The notes: a model not told the origin generated them from the sequence alone. Positions 21,408 to 34,572 are shown, numbered from the stretch's first letter. The stretch is DNA of 64,000 bases from Helichrysum umbraculigerum (GCA_949592205.1 CATIUR010000005.1:129289277-129353276); one strand, 5' to 3'. A program made the numbers and translations.

Positions 21408-22882
21408 TGTGACAACTCTCCAAATTAGGTATTAATTAACATTTAAGCATGTGCATTCTTACGCTAATTTCCTGGTTAAGTTTTAACAAAACTTTTTGTT
21501 ATGATGTAAGCCTAGCAAGCCCGTACTTTTAAACAAAAAGTAAAATGTAATACGTAAGTAATTATTAATTACGTACAAATATATCAGAACGAACCCGACA
21601 AAAATAAATGACAAAAGTTTCGTGATACAAAAATAATTAATAATATAATTATTAATTACGAGTATTTACATATCTATAACATGTAGATATAAAGGTCTAA
21701 ATATACGTTTAACATAAAACGTATTATAACACGAACAGAAACAATTTTAAAACGCACATAAAAGGTCAAATCATAAAAGTGCAAATTTTCTCGTTCATTT
21801 GGAGGAAGTTATAACATTACCTCAAAATATGAAATCCTAAATTAACTGAAATTTGGCGCTCAAATAGTTGAACGCAGTAAAATGTACAAAATTGTACATC
21901 TATTTAAAATAATGATAACATCATTATACTTATTATAAATAACGAAACAGGAGAACACCTACAAAATAAAAATATAAAATGTTTATTTTTATATTGCTAT
22001 AATTATACCCGTACTCGAAATTGAGGTACCAAAAATTGGCACCAAACCTCAATAATTGAGGAGACCGCCACTGTTTTTGAAACCATACTCGTTGATCTCT
22101 TTGTTCCCTCTCATTTCTTCCTGATCATTTCATTCTCATCAAACATCATCATCAAATCTCTTTCTCTATCTCACTAAGAAAACACAAAGGCATTAACAAG
22201 ATCAGAGACAACAACAAGCAGGAGCAACAACATCTTAATCATCTTCATCATCATCCGTTCATCATCATCTCCACCATTTTCATTTTGTAAGAAAAACTAC
22301 AAAACTTTGATTTATTTACTTTGATTTCGTTCTCTAACTTGTAAATGCATCATAATCTAAACATATAACATATATACATGAAAGATTTATGATTGATTCT
22401 TGAAAATGGTTTATAAAACCAAAACTTCAAATACAAAATCAATACATGAAAACATGTTATAAAAGTGTAATAAGTTGTTAAAATGCTATATACTGATTGT
22501 ATAAACGTTTGGGTTTGATGTACAAAGAATTTGGAACCAAAATAATCGAGCATCATTATGGCTCTGTTCGAACAGGACCTGGAAGTAACATGAATCTGGC
22601 GGATTCATGTAGAATCCGGCGGATTCCCCTATGAAACTCGCACACAAATCTTCGGCTAAAACGGTGAACGAGTAAAAGATACGCTCGAATCCGGCGGATT
22701 CACCTAAATCCGGCGGATTCCCAAAGCTTCACATGAACGTTTTGTGAACACAAAAGAATCCGGCGGATTCAACTAAATTCGGCGGATTCACTTAATTTTG
22801 ACCCGACCCGGCGGTTTGACCCGAAGATCCGGCAATACCTTCTCTATTAACGAGAATCCGGCGGATTCAAATAGAATCCGGC
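21408..22882 (+). repeat. Tekay-1 3' LTR, truncated
   Basis: The first 1475 bp of the 3754 bp LTR; the match to the 5' LTR (offset 10830) stops abruptly inside a GAATCCGGC palindrome unit. The remaining U5 part and the target duplication are missing, so a deletion or rearrangement followed insertion. Confidence 0.9.
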
Positions 22883-23145
22883 CTAAAACATTTCAACCGC
22901 CCCCGTATCCACTTAAAACAATACCTTTTAAACATCTTGTCTGGAACCTAAAAACCATTTGCGAGAAATTTACTTTATTTTACCGTCAACTATAGTAAAT
23001 TACAACAACTATTTACTATTCACAATAAGTTCTAGAACTTATTTATCTAAGTTTCACAGTAAAACAAGTAATATCAAATAGTTTCTAACACATTTAAATA
23101 ACAAATTTAAATAAGAAATTACCAGGTCACTGGAGAGGATGTTAC
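22883..23145. other. Unassigned filler at a Tekay-Tekay junction
   Basis: About 263 bp between the broken 3' LTR of Tekay-1 and the broken gag of minus-strand Tekay-2. AT-rich; no ORF, repeat or match elsewhere in the window was recognised. It may be filler DNA from repair or a remnant of a third sequence. Confidence 0.5.
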
Positions 23146-23709
23146 AGCAATACCTTCAGCAATGCGTCTTGCAATCATTTGCTCAGTAGTTTCCACATTG
23201 TTGGGTGGTGGAGTGGTTTCAGGGAGAGGAGGTGTAGTCGTCCATTGACTATTTTTAGTCATTCTTCGTTTTGGTGGTATGATTCTGTTCTGCAGTTAAG
23301 AAAATGCAGAAGTCAATGCCAAGATAGTGAATGTGAAAAGGACAAGATTTCACATTGTATAACAAGGAAACAGTATGATGGATGAAGAGCAAGATTTCAC
23401 ATCACGTGTCACACGACTTTGAAACGCCCATATGTACTTAGTACAATATAATCACGTTGGCCAGGCGTCATTATATAATGCCAAATACATATTTCTTTTC
23501 ATCATCATTTAACACAATTAGGTTCAAAAGAATTCAAGGTAAGAATTTTTGATCAAAATATAATAGGTTTCAAAGAGTACAAGATGTGATCACCAGAGGT
23601 CATCGGTTGGTTTTCGTTCTAAAACATGTATATAAGTATAAGTAGGATACGCTAATCAACACTAATAGATCTCGCTCATAGCAATACTAGATGTAATAAA
23701 CACGGTAAT
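23146..23709 (-). pseudogene. Tekay-2 gag start and upstream leader (minus strand), truncated
   Basis: Reverse-strand match to Tekay-1 around 16490-16870. The gag N-terminus can be read from 23280 downward (PPKRRMTKNSQ..., then VETTEQMIARRIAEGIA), but the start codon is ATA where Tekay-1 has ATG. Similarity ends at about 23146, so capsid, pol and the 3' LTR are missing. The upstream leader runs to 23709, where the Athila-like element interrupts; the same Tekay-2 resumes at 45213. Non-functional. Confidence 0.85.
23705..23709. repeat. Target site duplication GTAAT (left)
   Basis: GTAAT directly outside the left LTR; matches 45213-45217. Confidence 0.9.
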
Positions 23710-24988
23710 TGTCGTCACCCCTATCCGTCGGTCGGGTTTTACCCCGAATCGTTGCTCCGACCGCAACAGAGGCGAACGACTGTTGAAAGTTTTAAAAATT
23801 TATATGTGCTGGGCTCAAACTATGCAAGCTACCTACCTTGTGGGTAAGGTGGCAAGTATAACTCGAGTGTCGTCCAAAATCGGAACGTATTGAATTGAAT
23901 TGGAACCTACCAAAGATAACTTGACAATATGATGTGTTTAGAAACAAGGTAGGTATGGGTTTGGTTTTATCTAATCTAATCTAAAGACAAGAATTAAAAT
24001 GCAGAAAAGTAAACGAGAATATAAGCAGCAGGTAGAGAGTGATTGCTGAAACTTCGACGATTAGGGTTTCGGGATGATATTATATTGATGATAGGTGATT
24101 ACTCTAGCTAAGATCTTCTAAACGGTTGGTGTAAACACTAGGACCCTACGTCTAGGTGTAACCCTAAAACATATGTCACTGAATCCTAGGCTATCCTGAT
24201 TCTGGTCAGATGGGACTGTCTTCACACCCACCTCACCGTCTCTTTCGGAGACCAAGCGACCCTCTGAATTGGGTTAAGGAATAAGGCGACAGTCCACAAC
24301 ACTAACTTTTCTTAACACCTATGTCTATCCAATTTTAACAGAGTAATACTGGTTGTATGCTGAATAAGTTAAATTATCGGTTAAGTAGAGTTTAGGGGTT
24401 TTAAGCATCAGGGAACACAGCCGGCATCCTTGCTTTCATTTCCTAACTCTTGTTTATCTGATTAAGTTCTAATACTTCCGTCATGGATTAGACCCTCCTT
24501 TGCCATCGGTCGTTCATCCCTAGGCATGCGTACAGTGTATAGTGTCCTTATTTTCCACAGTACTCTAACCCTAGGTATATCTACGTTGTTTTAAAGACCT
24601 AATGTATCTTTACACAGCTTTATAACCAGAGGTAGTTTAACGGTGTACTATAGCATTTTCACGGCTTAACAAGACCTATACCCGTGTCTGGAAGGGTTGC
24701 TTCCAGGTAATCCACGGTGAGATAGACCACCGGCATTTCCTTGGCTTTCACGTATTTGTACTCTACCAGTGGTATTTCCAACGCTATACCAAGTATTCTG
24801 CCGTATTACGGCGATCCCACAGTTTCATACAAACAGGAGATAACTGTGTATTCATAGTTAGGGTTGATCAGATCCTATCCTAAGGCAACAATCACGTGAG
24901 AGACCAGAAAGGATGATTAATTAAGTCTACATCCAGGATAAGTCTAAACATGTATACAGCATAACAACTACCGATCATATATAAGATA

Positions 24989-27900
24989 CTAGTTCAATGA
25001 CCCATGATTACACGGGTTTTATTTAGAAAAAATTTGTAATCAATGTATGAGTATACAAATATCATAAACGAATGAGTTCCATATTTTTAAAAAGTGGTGT
25101 ATGAGAGAAATGTTTCGTATAGTGATCCAATATGAATGAATTACATCGTATTACGTAATTAAAACTCCGACTGTAGCATTCCAAACCACACAAGCGTAAA
25201 GATCAAACACAACTATTAGGCATAAAATAGGTACACCTCTAGCAATTAGTAATAATTAATCTTACACACTACCAATTCTATTTGAAGAAAATATTAGAAT
25301 ATCCACTTATGAGAAGTGCATTTAAGTTTAATGAAAATAAAATTATAATAATAAAGACGTTATTTTGTTTTGTAGTATAAAGTGCCGAGTATAAAAATAC
25401 AATAATCTTTATTTAAAGCCATATGCAACACCCCACATATTTGATTCTGCAACCTTAAAATCTTTATCTAAATTGAATTTTAATAATTTCGAGAGTGATC
25501 TGAAGTACAATCCAACTGGAATGACTCTATTGCCTCCCTTTTCTCTCTTATAGCAATAAAGCTACATCTTCCTTGCCGCACTTTTCAACATAAAGTTCCT
25601 AATTCACATAGAACAAAATGACAAGGCAAACATACTTTTCTTTTGTACCTTGCCGTCTTAAAGACCCAATTACTCGTTTGAAAAACACAAACTGGAGAGC
25701 TAGCAATGCTACAAAACAAAAACCGATGGATCACAGCAGCCTACTAAACTACCCCATATGAGACGCAACCAGAAGCCACACTGCAGCAGAAAAATGGACA
25801 GCAATATAGCATGCATCCAGGCCATCTGAACTCAACTCCTCATAGACTCTGAGAGATGGGACAACCGCAATTCAAGAAGGCCTAAACCAGAAGTTGAACA
25901 CATAAACCAAAGCTAAACAACAACCACCATCCAAGCAACAACAAAGAACTGCAGATTGCTAACATTAACCGGGATCTTCTTCAATTCATTGCATAAGATC
26001 TTGGCATTTTTATCTCTAGCCGCTGCTGACATTCATTACATACGTCATTTAAACACATAACGACTGGACTCCTTGGAAGCAAAAAATTCAAATTCAAATG
26101 TATTTGGATGATTTGCAACTAATATAACCTTAGCTTAGAACTAAAATCACTGCACATGTCGGCTAACCAAACTAATCAAACAGCACAACCTCTAAATTTA
26201 ACAAAAATTGAATATCAAAAGTTAGAAATCAAAACCATATTGTTGAACAAAACCCACAAAATTTCTATTCACAATAATTGTCCAAGTCTACTCTCACATC
26301 TTGATTAGCTAAATTTGAGGAAACATGCATCCTCATACTTGAAGATGACATTTCAAAATATCCCTAAAAAATAGTTAAATATGAAGGCACATCATTTTTT
26401 ATATGCCTTGCACAGGATGTTTGTGACATTCAATATAGCAAACAAATAATAATAACAACATTGCAAAATGATAATGTATTACATGATAAAGAAAACAACC
26501 ACAACTAACCTTGCAAAATGGAGATTCCCAATAGAAAATTGCAGTAGAAAACATGAAGCTCCTAACCCACCTGCACAATTTAGCAGTCAATGTGCTTTAT
26601 GCAGTAGAAAATTGCACTTTTAAGTAGGGAAAAACTGTAGCAGAAAAAAATAACAAAGAGGATAAGGCATACATGTTTTAAGATACATATCAGAGACATA
26701 ATATACACATACGTTTTCTATATCTTGAAACAAAAATATTACTTAGTACTCTACTGGACCCAAATCAAAAATCATACATTGGCAATAGAAAAACCAAATT
26801 CAGTCATGTTCTATCCTACAAAGACAAATTTATGTTTTCATGAAGAATAAGTTCAATTAAAGTAAAACTTACAACACATTTCAAGGTTTAAATCAAGCAT
26901 TTAAGGAAAGACATATAAGCCAAGCTAATACTTAATCAAAAATCTAATACAGTGAACAATATATACAATTTTCCATTAGGCAATGGGTTCTTTTCAAATG
27001 CATTATACTACCTAGACAACCAAAAAAAACTAATAATAATCTTCGATTTATATCGAACTAAAACACACTTCTAGAGAGAAAAAATTCGCATACCTATCAA
27101 AAATATACATCTAATAACTAAAATGGAGGTAGTGATATGATACAAATCCAAACCTAAAGCTTAGACAATTTTTTAAGAAAGAAAACACTTACACACTTCT
27201 ACTGAGACCTTTCGCATAGACTCGATTCCCATCCTCATAAGTCAACACCACCTAAAATAGTAAATAAAAATAGCACATTTGACTACACATATATTTTACA
27301 GTAGATGAACTATATGAAATCGGTAAACCAAAACCCACATACATTAAACCAATTTGGAAGCACAAGATAACATAAGATTACACAACATAACATGAATAAT
27401 TATTTTCAGTTATTCAATTAGGCATTTCATCAAACACTTGATATGCATATGAAACCATAAACTTGTTTACATGTATAAACATATGTTTTTTCATCAACAC
27501 TTGATGTGCTGATACAAATATGTACATACAAAAAAAAAACAATCCAAACTTCCATCATTGTTAGAAAAACCCGTCTAACGCGAAAAAGAATCAGAAAAGA
27601 CGTAAAGAGTTACTTACAATTTGACCTTGAAATCATCATCATCAATATTCGAAGATGAAGATCAAAACCCAGATGCTTTCAGATCAAATCAAACACAAAA
27701 AGCCCCAAAATACCTAAATCAAACCTGAGACAAACATTAATGTATTTAATAAAAAAAATACCCAGATGCTTTTAGATCCATGTTTCAAATTTTCAATAGA
27801 TTAAAAAACTGAGCTCGAAGTACAGTGTTACCTGAAAACATTCGATGCAACAGGTATTGAAGAAGATGAAGAAAGATAAAGAAGAAGATATAGTAATTAA

Positions 27901-28343
27901 TCAGAAAGTATTAATATCAGGAGTATAATTTGAATCGTTGAAGTAGAGACATTAGTATGAGAAAAAAGAAGGCGTGTATATTGTGTATAGTGATTCCAAA
28001 TCAGTGCGTGAAGAATTTGAATGGGCCAATTAGAAAAAGCCCGTGACCATACAATACCTAGAGAAAAGGAAAACTCTTCTTATTCCAAAGCATGTAAAAA
28101 GCATGCGTGAAGGGATATTAACTGCAGACATTAATTATGTGAATTATTGCTAATCTTTTTCATGTCTGTAAACTTACAAAAATAATTAAAAGCAAGTATT
28201 ATTTTCAAATTAATTAAAAAAATTAAAAATAGGAGAAAATTTCTTTCACCATATGAAGCCACGTCATCAAAGCTACTACCTTAGAATGCGACATGTCAGC
28301 TTCATGACATCATCATGAACTCCCTTTTATTAGATAAGGGAGA
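24989..28343 (-). mobile_element. Non-autonomous Helitron
   Basis: On the minus strand it starts TCTCCCTTATC and ends CTAG, with a hairpin ACCCGTG-TAAT-CATGGGT 11 bases before the CTAG end. Comparison with the empty site in the right LTR (near 44028) shows insertion between A and T with no target duplication, the defining Helitron behaviour. About 3355 bp; no Rep/helicase ORF, so it is non-autonomous. No captured gene fragment recognised. Confidence 0.9.
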
Positions 28344-28814
28344 TATTAATTAAACATCATCCCTAATCCTAACATCTACATTTTAACAATCACATATTAA
28401 TCTAGCTAATCAGCATGGCAATAATCATAGATCGTACTGAAATAACATGCAAAGTAAACATTATAACAATAAGAGAATAAGATAATATCACCGGATTAGA
28501 AGAGTAATACTGAGGATTACAACAATCTGACTTGAATAACCTTACTACAGCTTGATTACCCAATTACAACTTTCCTCTAGCTCTAACCGCTAACTTATAT
28601 CTCTCTAGTTCTCCTCTAACTCCTAAGAGTAGTGCTAGAGAGATAAACTAGAGAGAAGAACTAACTACAAGAACAATTCTCCTCTAACTCCTAAGAGTAG
28701 TGCTAGAGAGAGAATTCTAGAGAGAGAAAGAGAAGTATGTGAAGAAAATGGTGTGTTGAAATGTGAAAATGAAGCCACTATTTATAGGAGAAGGGTGGAA
28801 ACCTTTGTACAAGT
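26077..28814. repeat. Tandem duplication unit 1 (Helitron plus LTR)
   Basis: Covers the inner 2.3 kb of the Helitron and the next 471 bp of host LTR. It is near-identical to 28836-31558 (offset 2759). Only sparse differences are visible, such as single-base changes near 26244/29003 and 26968/29727. Confidence 0.95.
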
Positions 28815-28835
28815 ATTAAAAAACAATAAACATGA

Positions 28836-31558
28836 AAGCAAAAAATTCAAATTCAAATGTATTTGGATGATTTGCAACTAATATAACCTTAGCTTAGAAC
28901 TAAAATCACTGCACATGTCGGCTAACCAAACTAATCAAACAGCACAACCTCTAAATTTAACAAAAATTGAATATCAAAAGTTAGAAATCAAAACCATATT
29001 GTAGAACAAAACCCACAAAATTTCTATTCACAATAATTGTCCAAGTCTACTCTCACATCTTGATTAGCTAAATTTGAGGAAACATGCATCCTCATACTTG
29101 AAGATGACATTTCAAAATATCCCTAAAAAATAGTTAAATATGAAGGCACATCATTTTTTATATGCCTTGCACAGGATGTTTGTGACATTCAATATAGCAA
29201 ACAAATAATAATAACAACATTGCAAAATGATAATGTATTACATGATAAAGAAAACAACCACAACTAACCTTGCAAAATGGAGATTCCCAATAGAAAATTG
29301 CAGTAGAAAACATGAAGCTCCTAACCCACCTGCACAATTTAGCAGTCAATGTGCTTTATGCAGTAGAAAATTGCACTTTTAAGTAGGGAAAAACTGTAGC
29401 AGAAAAAAATAACAAAGAGGATAAGGCATACATGTTTTAAGATACATATCAGAGACATAATATACACATACGTTTTCTATATCTTGAAACAAAAATATTA
29501 CTTAGTACTCTACTGGACCCAAATCAAAAATCATACATTGGCAATAGAAAAACCAAATTCAGTCATGTTCTATCCTACAAAGACAAATTTATGTTTTCAT
29601 GAAGAATAAGTTCAATTAAAGTAAAACTTACAACACATTTCAAGGTTTAAATCAAGCATTTAAGGAAAGACATATAAGCCAAGCTAATACTTAATCAAAA
29701 ATCTAATACAGTGAACAATATATACAATCTTCCATTAGGCAATGGGTTCTTTTCAAATGCATTATACTACCTAGACAACCAAAAAAAACTAATAATAATC
29801 TTCGATTCATATCGAACTAAAACACACTTCTAGAGAGAAAAAATTCGCATACCTATCAAAAATATACATCTAATAACTAAAATGGAGGTAGTGATATGAT
29901 ACAAATCCAAACCTAAAGCTTAGACAATTTTTTAAGAAAGAAAACACTTACACACTTCTACTGAGACCTTTCGCATAGACTCGATTCCCATCCTCATAAG
30001 TCAACACCACCTAAAATAGTAAATAAAAATAGCACATTTGACTACACATATATTTTACAGTAGATGAACTATATGAAATCGGTAAACCAAAACCCACATA
30101 CATTAAACCAATTTGGAAGCACAAGATAACATAAGATTACACAACATAACATGAATAATAATTTTCAGTTATTCAATTAGGCATTTCATCAAACACTTGA
30201 TATGCATATGAAACCATAAACTTGTTTACATGTATAAACATATGTTTTTTCATCAACACTTGATGTGCTGATACAAATATGTACATACAAAAAAAAACAA
30301 TCCAAACTTCCATCATTGTTAGAAAAACCCGTCTAACGCGAAAAAGAATCAGAAAAGACGTAAAGAGTTACTTACAATTTGACCTTGAAATCATCATCAT
30401 CAATATTCGAAGATGAAGATCAAAACCCAGATGCTTTCAGATCAAATCAAACACAAAAAGCCCCAAAATACCTAAATCAAACCTGAGACAAACATTAATG
30501 TATTTAATAAAAAAAATACCCAGATGCTTTTAGATCCATGTTTCAAATTTTCAATAGATTAAAAAACTGAGCTCGAAGTACAGTGTTACCTGAAAACATT
30601 CGATGCAACAGGTATTGAAGAAGATGAAGAAAGATAAAGAAGAAGATATAGTAATTAATCAGAAAGTATTAATATCAGGAGTATAATTTGAATCGTTGAA
30701 GTAGAGACATTAGTATGAGAAAAAAGAAAGCGTGTATATTGTGTATAGTGATTCCAAATCAGTGCGTGAAGAATTTGAATGGGCCAATTAGAAAAAGCCC
30801 GTGACCATACAATACCTAGAGAAAAGGAAAACTCTTCTTATTCCAAAGCATGTAAAAAGCATGCGTGAAGGGATATTAACTGCAGACAGTAATTATGTGA
30901 ATTATTGCTAATCTTTTTCATGTCTGTAAACTTACAAAAATAATTAAAAGCAAGTATTATTTTCAAATTAATTAAAAAAATTAAAAATAGGAGAAAATTT
31001 CTTTCACCATATGAAGCCACATCATCAAAGCTACTACCTTAGAATGCGACATGTCAGCTTCATGACATCATCATGAACTCCCTTTTATTAGATAAGGGAG
31101 ATATTAATTAAACATCATCCCTAATCCTAACATCTACATTTTAACAATCACATATTAATCTAGCTAATCAGCATGGCAATAATCATAGATCGTACTGAAA
31201 TAACATGCAAAGTAAACATTATAACAATAAGAGAATAAGATAATATCACCGGATTAGAAGAGTAATACTGAGGATTACAACAATCTGACTTGAATAACCT
31301 TACTACAGCTTGATTACCCAATTACAACTTTCCTCTAGCTCTAACCGCTAACTTATATCTCTCTAGTTCTCCTCTAACTCCTAAGAGTAGTGCTAGAGAG
31401 ATAAACTAGAGAGAAGAACTAACTACAAGAACAATTCCCCTCTAACTCCTAAGAGTAGTGCTAGAGAGAGAAAGAGAAGTATGTGAAGAAAATGGTGTGT
31501 TGAAATGTGAAAATGAAGCCACTATTTATAGGAGAAGGGTGGAAACCTTTGTACAAGT
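28836..31558. repeat. Tandem duplication unit 2
   Basis: Direct repeat of 26077-28814, joined to it by about 21 bp of A-rich filler (28815-28835). It includes a second copy of the Helitron minus-strand 5' end at 31101 and a second copy of adjoining LTR. A short block containing CTCCTAAGAGTAGTG is partly lost here, shifting the offset to 2744. Confidence 0.95.
31526..31535 (-). promoter_or_regulatory. TATA box of the Athila-like LTR (3' LTR copy)
   Basis: Minus-strand CTATAAATAG at about these positions, with equivalents near 28785 and 44507-44516. In transcription direction it lies about 100 bp downstream of the CCGTATACGG palindromes. Confidence 0.55.
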
Positions 31559-31639
31559 CTTGAAGCATAAGATACAAGCATCAAAGCAGCATACGTGGCA
31601 AGCGGACCAAGGGGGCAAACAACACCCAACAAGGCAACA

Positions 31640-31702
31640 CACCCCGTATACGGCACCCTAAGGGCCTTATACGGCACCAAAGGTACCGTATACGGTACCT
31701 AG
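31640..31702. repeat. CCGTATACGG palindromes in the Athila-like 3' LTR
   Basis: Three units, CCGTATACGG, CTTATACGG (degenerate) and GGTACCGTATACGGTACC. Equivalent units in the right LTR are at about 44629-44685. Confidence 0.8.
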
Positions 31703-31708
31703 GTGCCC

Positions 31709-31736
31709 GGGGGGGGGGGGGGGGGGGGGGGGGGGG
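31709..31736 (+). repeat. Poly(G) tract, 28 Gs
   Basis: A run of 28 guanines in the left LTR; the right LTR has only 6 at the matching place (44696-44701). Either strong slippage expansion or a base-calling or assembly artefact. Confidence 0.9.
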
Positions 31737-32247
31737 TTGGTGCTCCATTTGGCCTCCACTGATTTCTCGATTGCTTGGTACGTCAGTATCTTCTTCGTTT
31801 GGAGTCCGTTTTGCTTGATTCTTGCGCCGTTGGATTCGTTTTTCCGTTACACTTCCGATGACACTAAATTTGCCAGATTTGGAGGTGTTTGAATTTTGCG
31901 TGTTCCGGATGACGATCGGCGGGCTTCCAGACTGCACATCTTCTTCATTCTTTACCCGTTTCTCTTGATTCTTTCACCTCCGATCTTGGATTTTCTTATT
32001 GAATCATAAAATATGCATTAAGATCTAATTTGATAGGATAATCAAGAATGAAATATTCAAGGTGATTGTTTTTGCCTTGATTTACGTGCAAAATGGATGA
32101 TTTAACTGATTTTTGTAGCAACGCCCGTATTTAGACTACCTTGGTGATTTTGGATGATAAATGATTATTTTGAAATGTTTTCACCAGAGAATAGTCCAAA
32201 AAGTGCGGAAATAAGTACTTAAAAACATGACTTTTTGAGTCACATCA

Positions 32248-34572
32248 AGTATCCCACACTTAAGCGTTGCTTTTCCTCAAGCAACACTCAGTTGTGTCCC
32301 GTGAAAACATTTTATAAATTTTAAGTGAGTTAGAGCACTTCCAAAAAGTTACCACTTTGTCATATGGGAAAATTATTTAGAGAACATAGGGAAAGCTAAG
32401 ATGATCCTTTCAGAAATAAGTATTGACTTTCCCAGGCATACTTTCCAAATCTCGTGATCTTGGAGTATACATGACTAGGAGATCTCACTAACGGTGGTCA
32501 CTCAATTCACTCAGAGTGTATCGGGTTTCCTATCAATCTAGCACAATCGAAATCGCTCAAATAGCCAGTCATGCAGCACTCATCATCATAAGCTTGGTCG
32601 AGAATCGGATCTCCACCACTTAGGAAGAGGACGGTGCTAATTATCCCAAGACATTCGAGTGGGTTGTAGTGTTTGTGAGGGTTAAGGGGTATGGATAGTG
32701 GTGATCTTTGGTTGTAAGGGTGTTGCTTATCTTAGGCATTTTAAGAATCATGAAAAACTTATTGTAGAACGGAGAAGATAGCTATTCGCATTTCATTGGA
32801 TCTTTCTTTGAAAGATTGATACTCTGAAGCACTTAGCTTTATTTTCTTTTCTTTTTCTTTTCTTTCTTTTTCTGCTTTTTATTTTCTTTTCTTTCTTTAG
32901 AACTTCTTTGCCAGAGAACTTTCAAGGATATTCTTGCTTTTCTTTCGGAAATCTCTTCTTTCTTATCACGGACTTCTTCGAGTCTTTTCTTCTGGTGCCA
33001 ATTTTTCGCACTCTTGATTTTCTAATTTTGGTGAACACGGAGGAGTAGATCAATTCAGAAAGAGATTCTTCAAGATGTTTTTCATAACCTTAGAAATTCC
33101 AAGATAAGTTGTTGGGAATTTGGGAAGAGTGGTTAAAGGTATAGGGTTTTGAAGAAACGAAAGGTTTAGGCTCAACAGGGTTTTCTAGGCGGATCATCGA
33201 TACTAAAAATGAGTATCGGAAGGGTTTTGGGCTTGAAAAGGTATGTAAGAATGGGTTAAATCCTAAGGAATGTCGAGATCATCTAATTGCACCTATACCG
33301 CGTACGGTACTCTCCAATGTGGTCTCGAAACGTATGTCAGGAACAAGTTCTAATTTAGAGAAACTAGCATCGGCACACACAAGAAATGAACAATGTAGCA
33401 TTTAAAATGAATGCTTTTAAGGCTCAAAACCTCACTGCAAATTTGGGTTTGTATGTGCCTAGCCATGCTCCTTAGATTGTTATACTTATTTAAGAAATTT
33501 CTACTTTAATTTCCCTAATATTCTTGAATAACTAACTCATATTAGAAATGGTTCCTCTTCGAAAGATATCGTAACTCAAAAATAGTAGAGCTAATCGGAT
33601 GATTTGGCTCATACTTTATTATTTTTGTTTAAAAAATTTTGAAATTTTGAAAATTTGAGGAACATTTTCTGAGTAAAGCTATTTGGACATTAAAATCTGT
33701 AAAACATCTAATTCAAGGTATTCTATACCTGCTATCCCACACTTAGAGGAACATTGTCCCTAATGTTCTCTTGAGTTGAGATTATATTTAAAAATATAAT
33801 CCCACACTTAGAGTTTGAACATATAGAAAATGTTTCTCAAGTGTTTGGTTTGGGCTGGAATCCCATACTTAGTGATAAGTTTAGGATAAAGTATAGATTA
33901 CTTTGCATTCCTAAGCTAACAAAATGATTCAAGTTATGAAAACGAGGTGAAAGGTAAGAAACTCCCCAGATGACGATTTAACGTTTAGAGGCGAAAGCTG
34001 AGAATTCGAAGATCTTCATTAAGAGTGATTCAGCTCCGCATGTCCTTATCTGGTGCACAGCGCTTCTCATTCATGTTTAGCTAAGAGTCGATCCATATTG
34101 TAAGTGGAAATTCTTATTAGTGAATTTCACACTTTTGTGACTTAAGATTTGGAGACGATTCTTGCTAAGATGTCTTGGAGTGTGGGTTGAGATCCCACAC
34201 TTAGATCTTTGAAGAGTTTGCGGTGCATGTGCGAGTTTCAGAAGAAGATAGACCGAAGTTCCTCTCCCGAGATGTGTGTGAGTTCCGCTGTATGCAGTTG
34301 TGAATTCCTTGGTTGTCTGCCTTTTACTCCACGGTTTCTTCTTGTGAACGCTTGTCATCTCGTGCGGGCTCATTTCTCATTCATCACACATTTAATCACT
34401 TATTCTAAAATAAAGAAACAAACATAATAAGTAACTACGAAAAACATACTAATAAAGCTCAACCATATAGGTCGAGAAATATCCCAAAATTTAATCAAGT
34501 GCAAGATAGAGATCTGTAATCAATACAATACAGAAGTCAGTGATATGAAATATAAATCACAAGATAAGTAGT
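32248..34572 (-). other. Non-coding 3' interior of the Athila-like element
   Basis: On the minus strand this precedes the 3' LTR. It has a CT-rich (minus: purine-rich) tract at about 32839-32905, several copies of TCCCACACTTA (32252, 33735, 33797, 33860 and 34190 regions) and no supported ORF. The purine-rich tract may act as an internal polypurine tract. The overlapping ORFs at 34077-34427 on both strands show no recognisable family. Confidence 0.5.

Larger units (their letters stand above)
10578..22882 (+). mobile_element. Tekay-1: Ty3/gypsy chromovirus, 3' truncated
   Basis: This is a plus-strand element: 5' LTR (10578-14331), Met-tRNA primer site, two leader ORFs, gag-pol, a G-rich polypurine tract and the first 1475 bp of the 3' LTR. 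Domain order protease-RT-RNase H-integrase-chromodomain and the Met-tRNA primer site place it in the Tekay (Del) chromovirus lineage. It inserted into the Tekay-4 leader. The left flank is TATGT; the right target duplication is lost because the 3' LTR is cut at 22882. The two LTRs differ at only a few positions over the shared 1.5 kb, so the insertion is fairly young. Confidence 0.9.
23710..32247 (-). repeat. Athila-like 3' LTR, with Helitron and tandem duplication
   Basis: Both ends match the right LTR (TGTCGTCACCCC on the left, GAGTCACATCA on the right, plus-strand view). Sequence in 23805-24988 aligns with 42846-44028, and 31559-32247 with 44545-45212. The extra length is a Helitron (24989-28343) and a 2.7 kb tandem duplication. 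No coding region supported. Confidence 0.9.

Noticed and set aside
26399..26590. 63 aa minus-strand ORF repeated exactly at 29158-29349
   Set aside because: Identity is explained by the recent 2.7 kb tandem duplication; no known domain and no start context or neighbouring coding signal. Could be a captured fragment, but nothing supports that.
31581..31937. Minus-strand 118 aa ORF with poly-proline, recurring at 44507-44902
   Set aside because: The proline run is the poly(G) tract read on the other strand, and the rest is LTR sequence. The second copy has different length and lacks the run.
34077..34427. Opposed ORFs of 98 and 72 aa
   Set aside because: They overlap on opposite strands in the non-coding 3' interior of the Athila-like element; no recognisable protein features.
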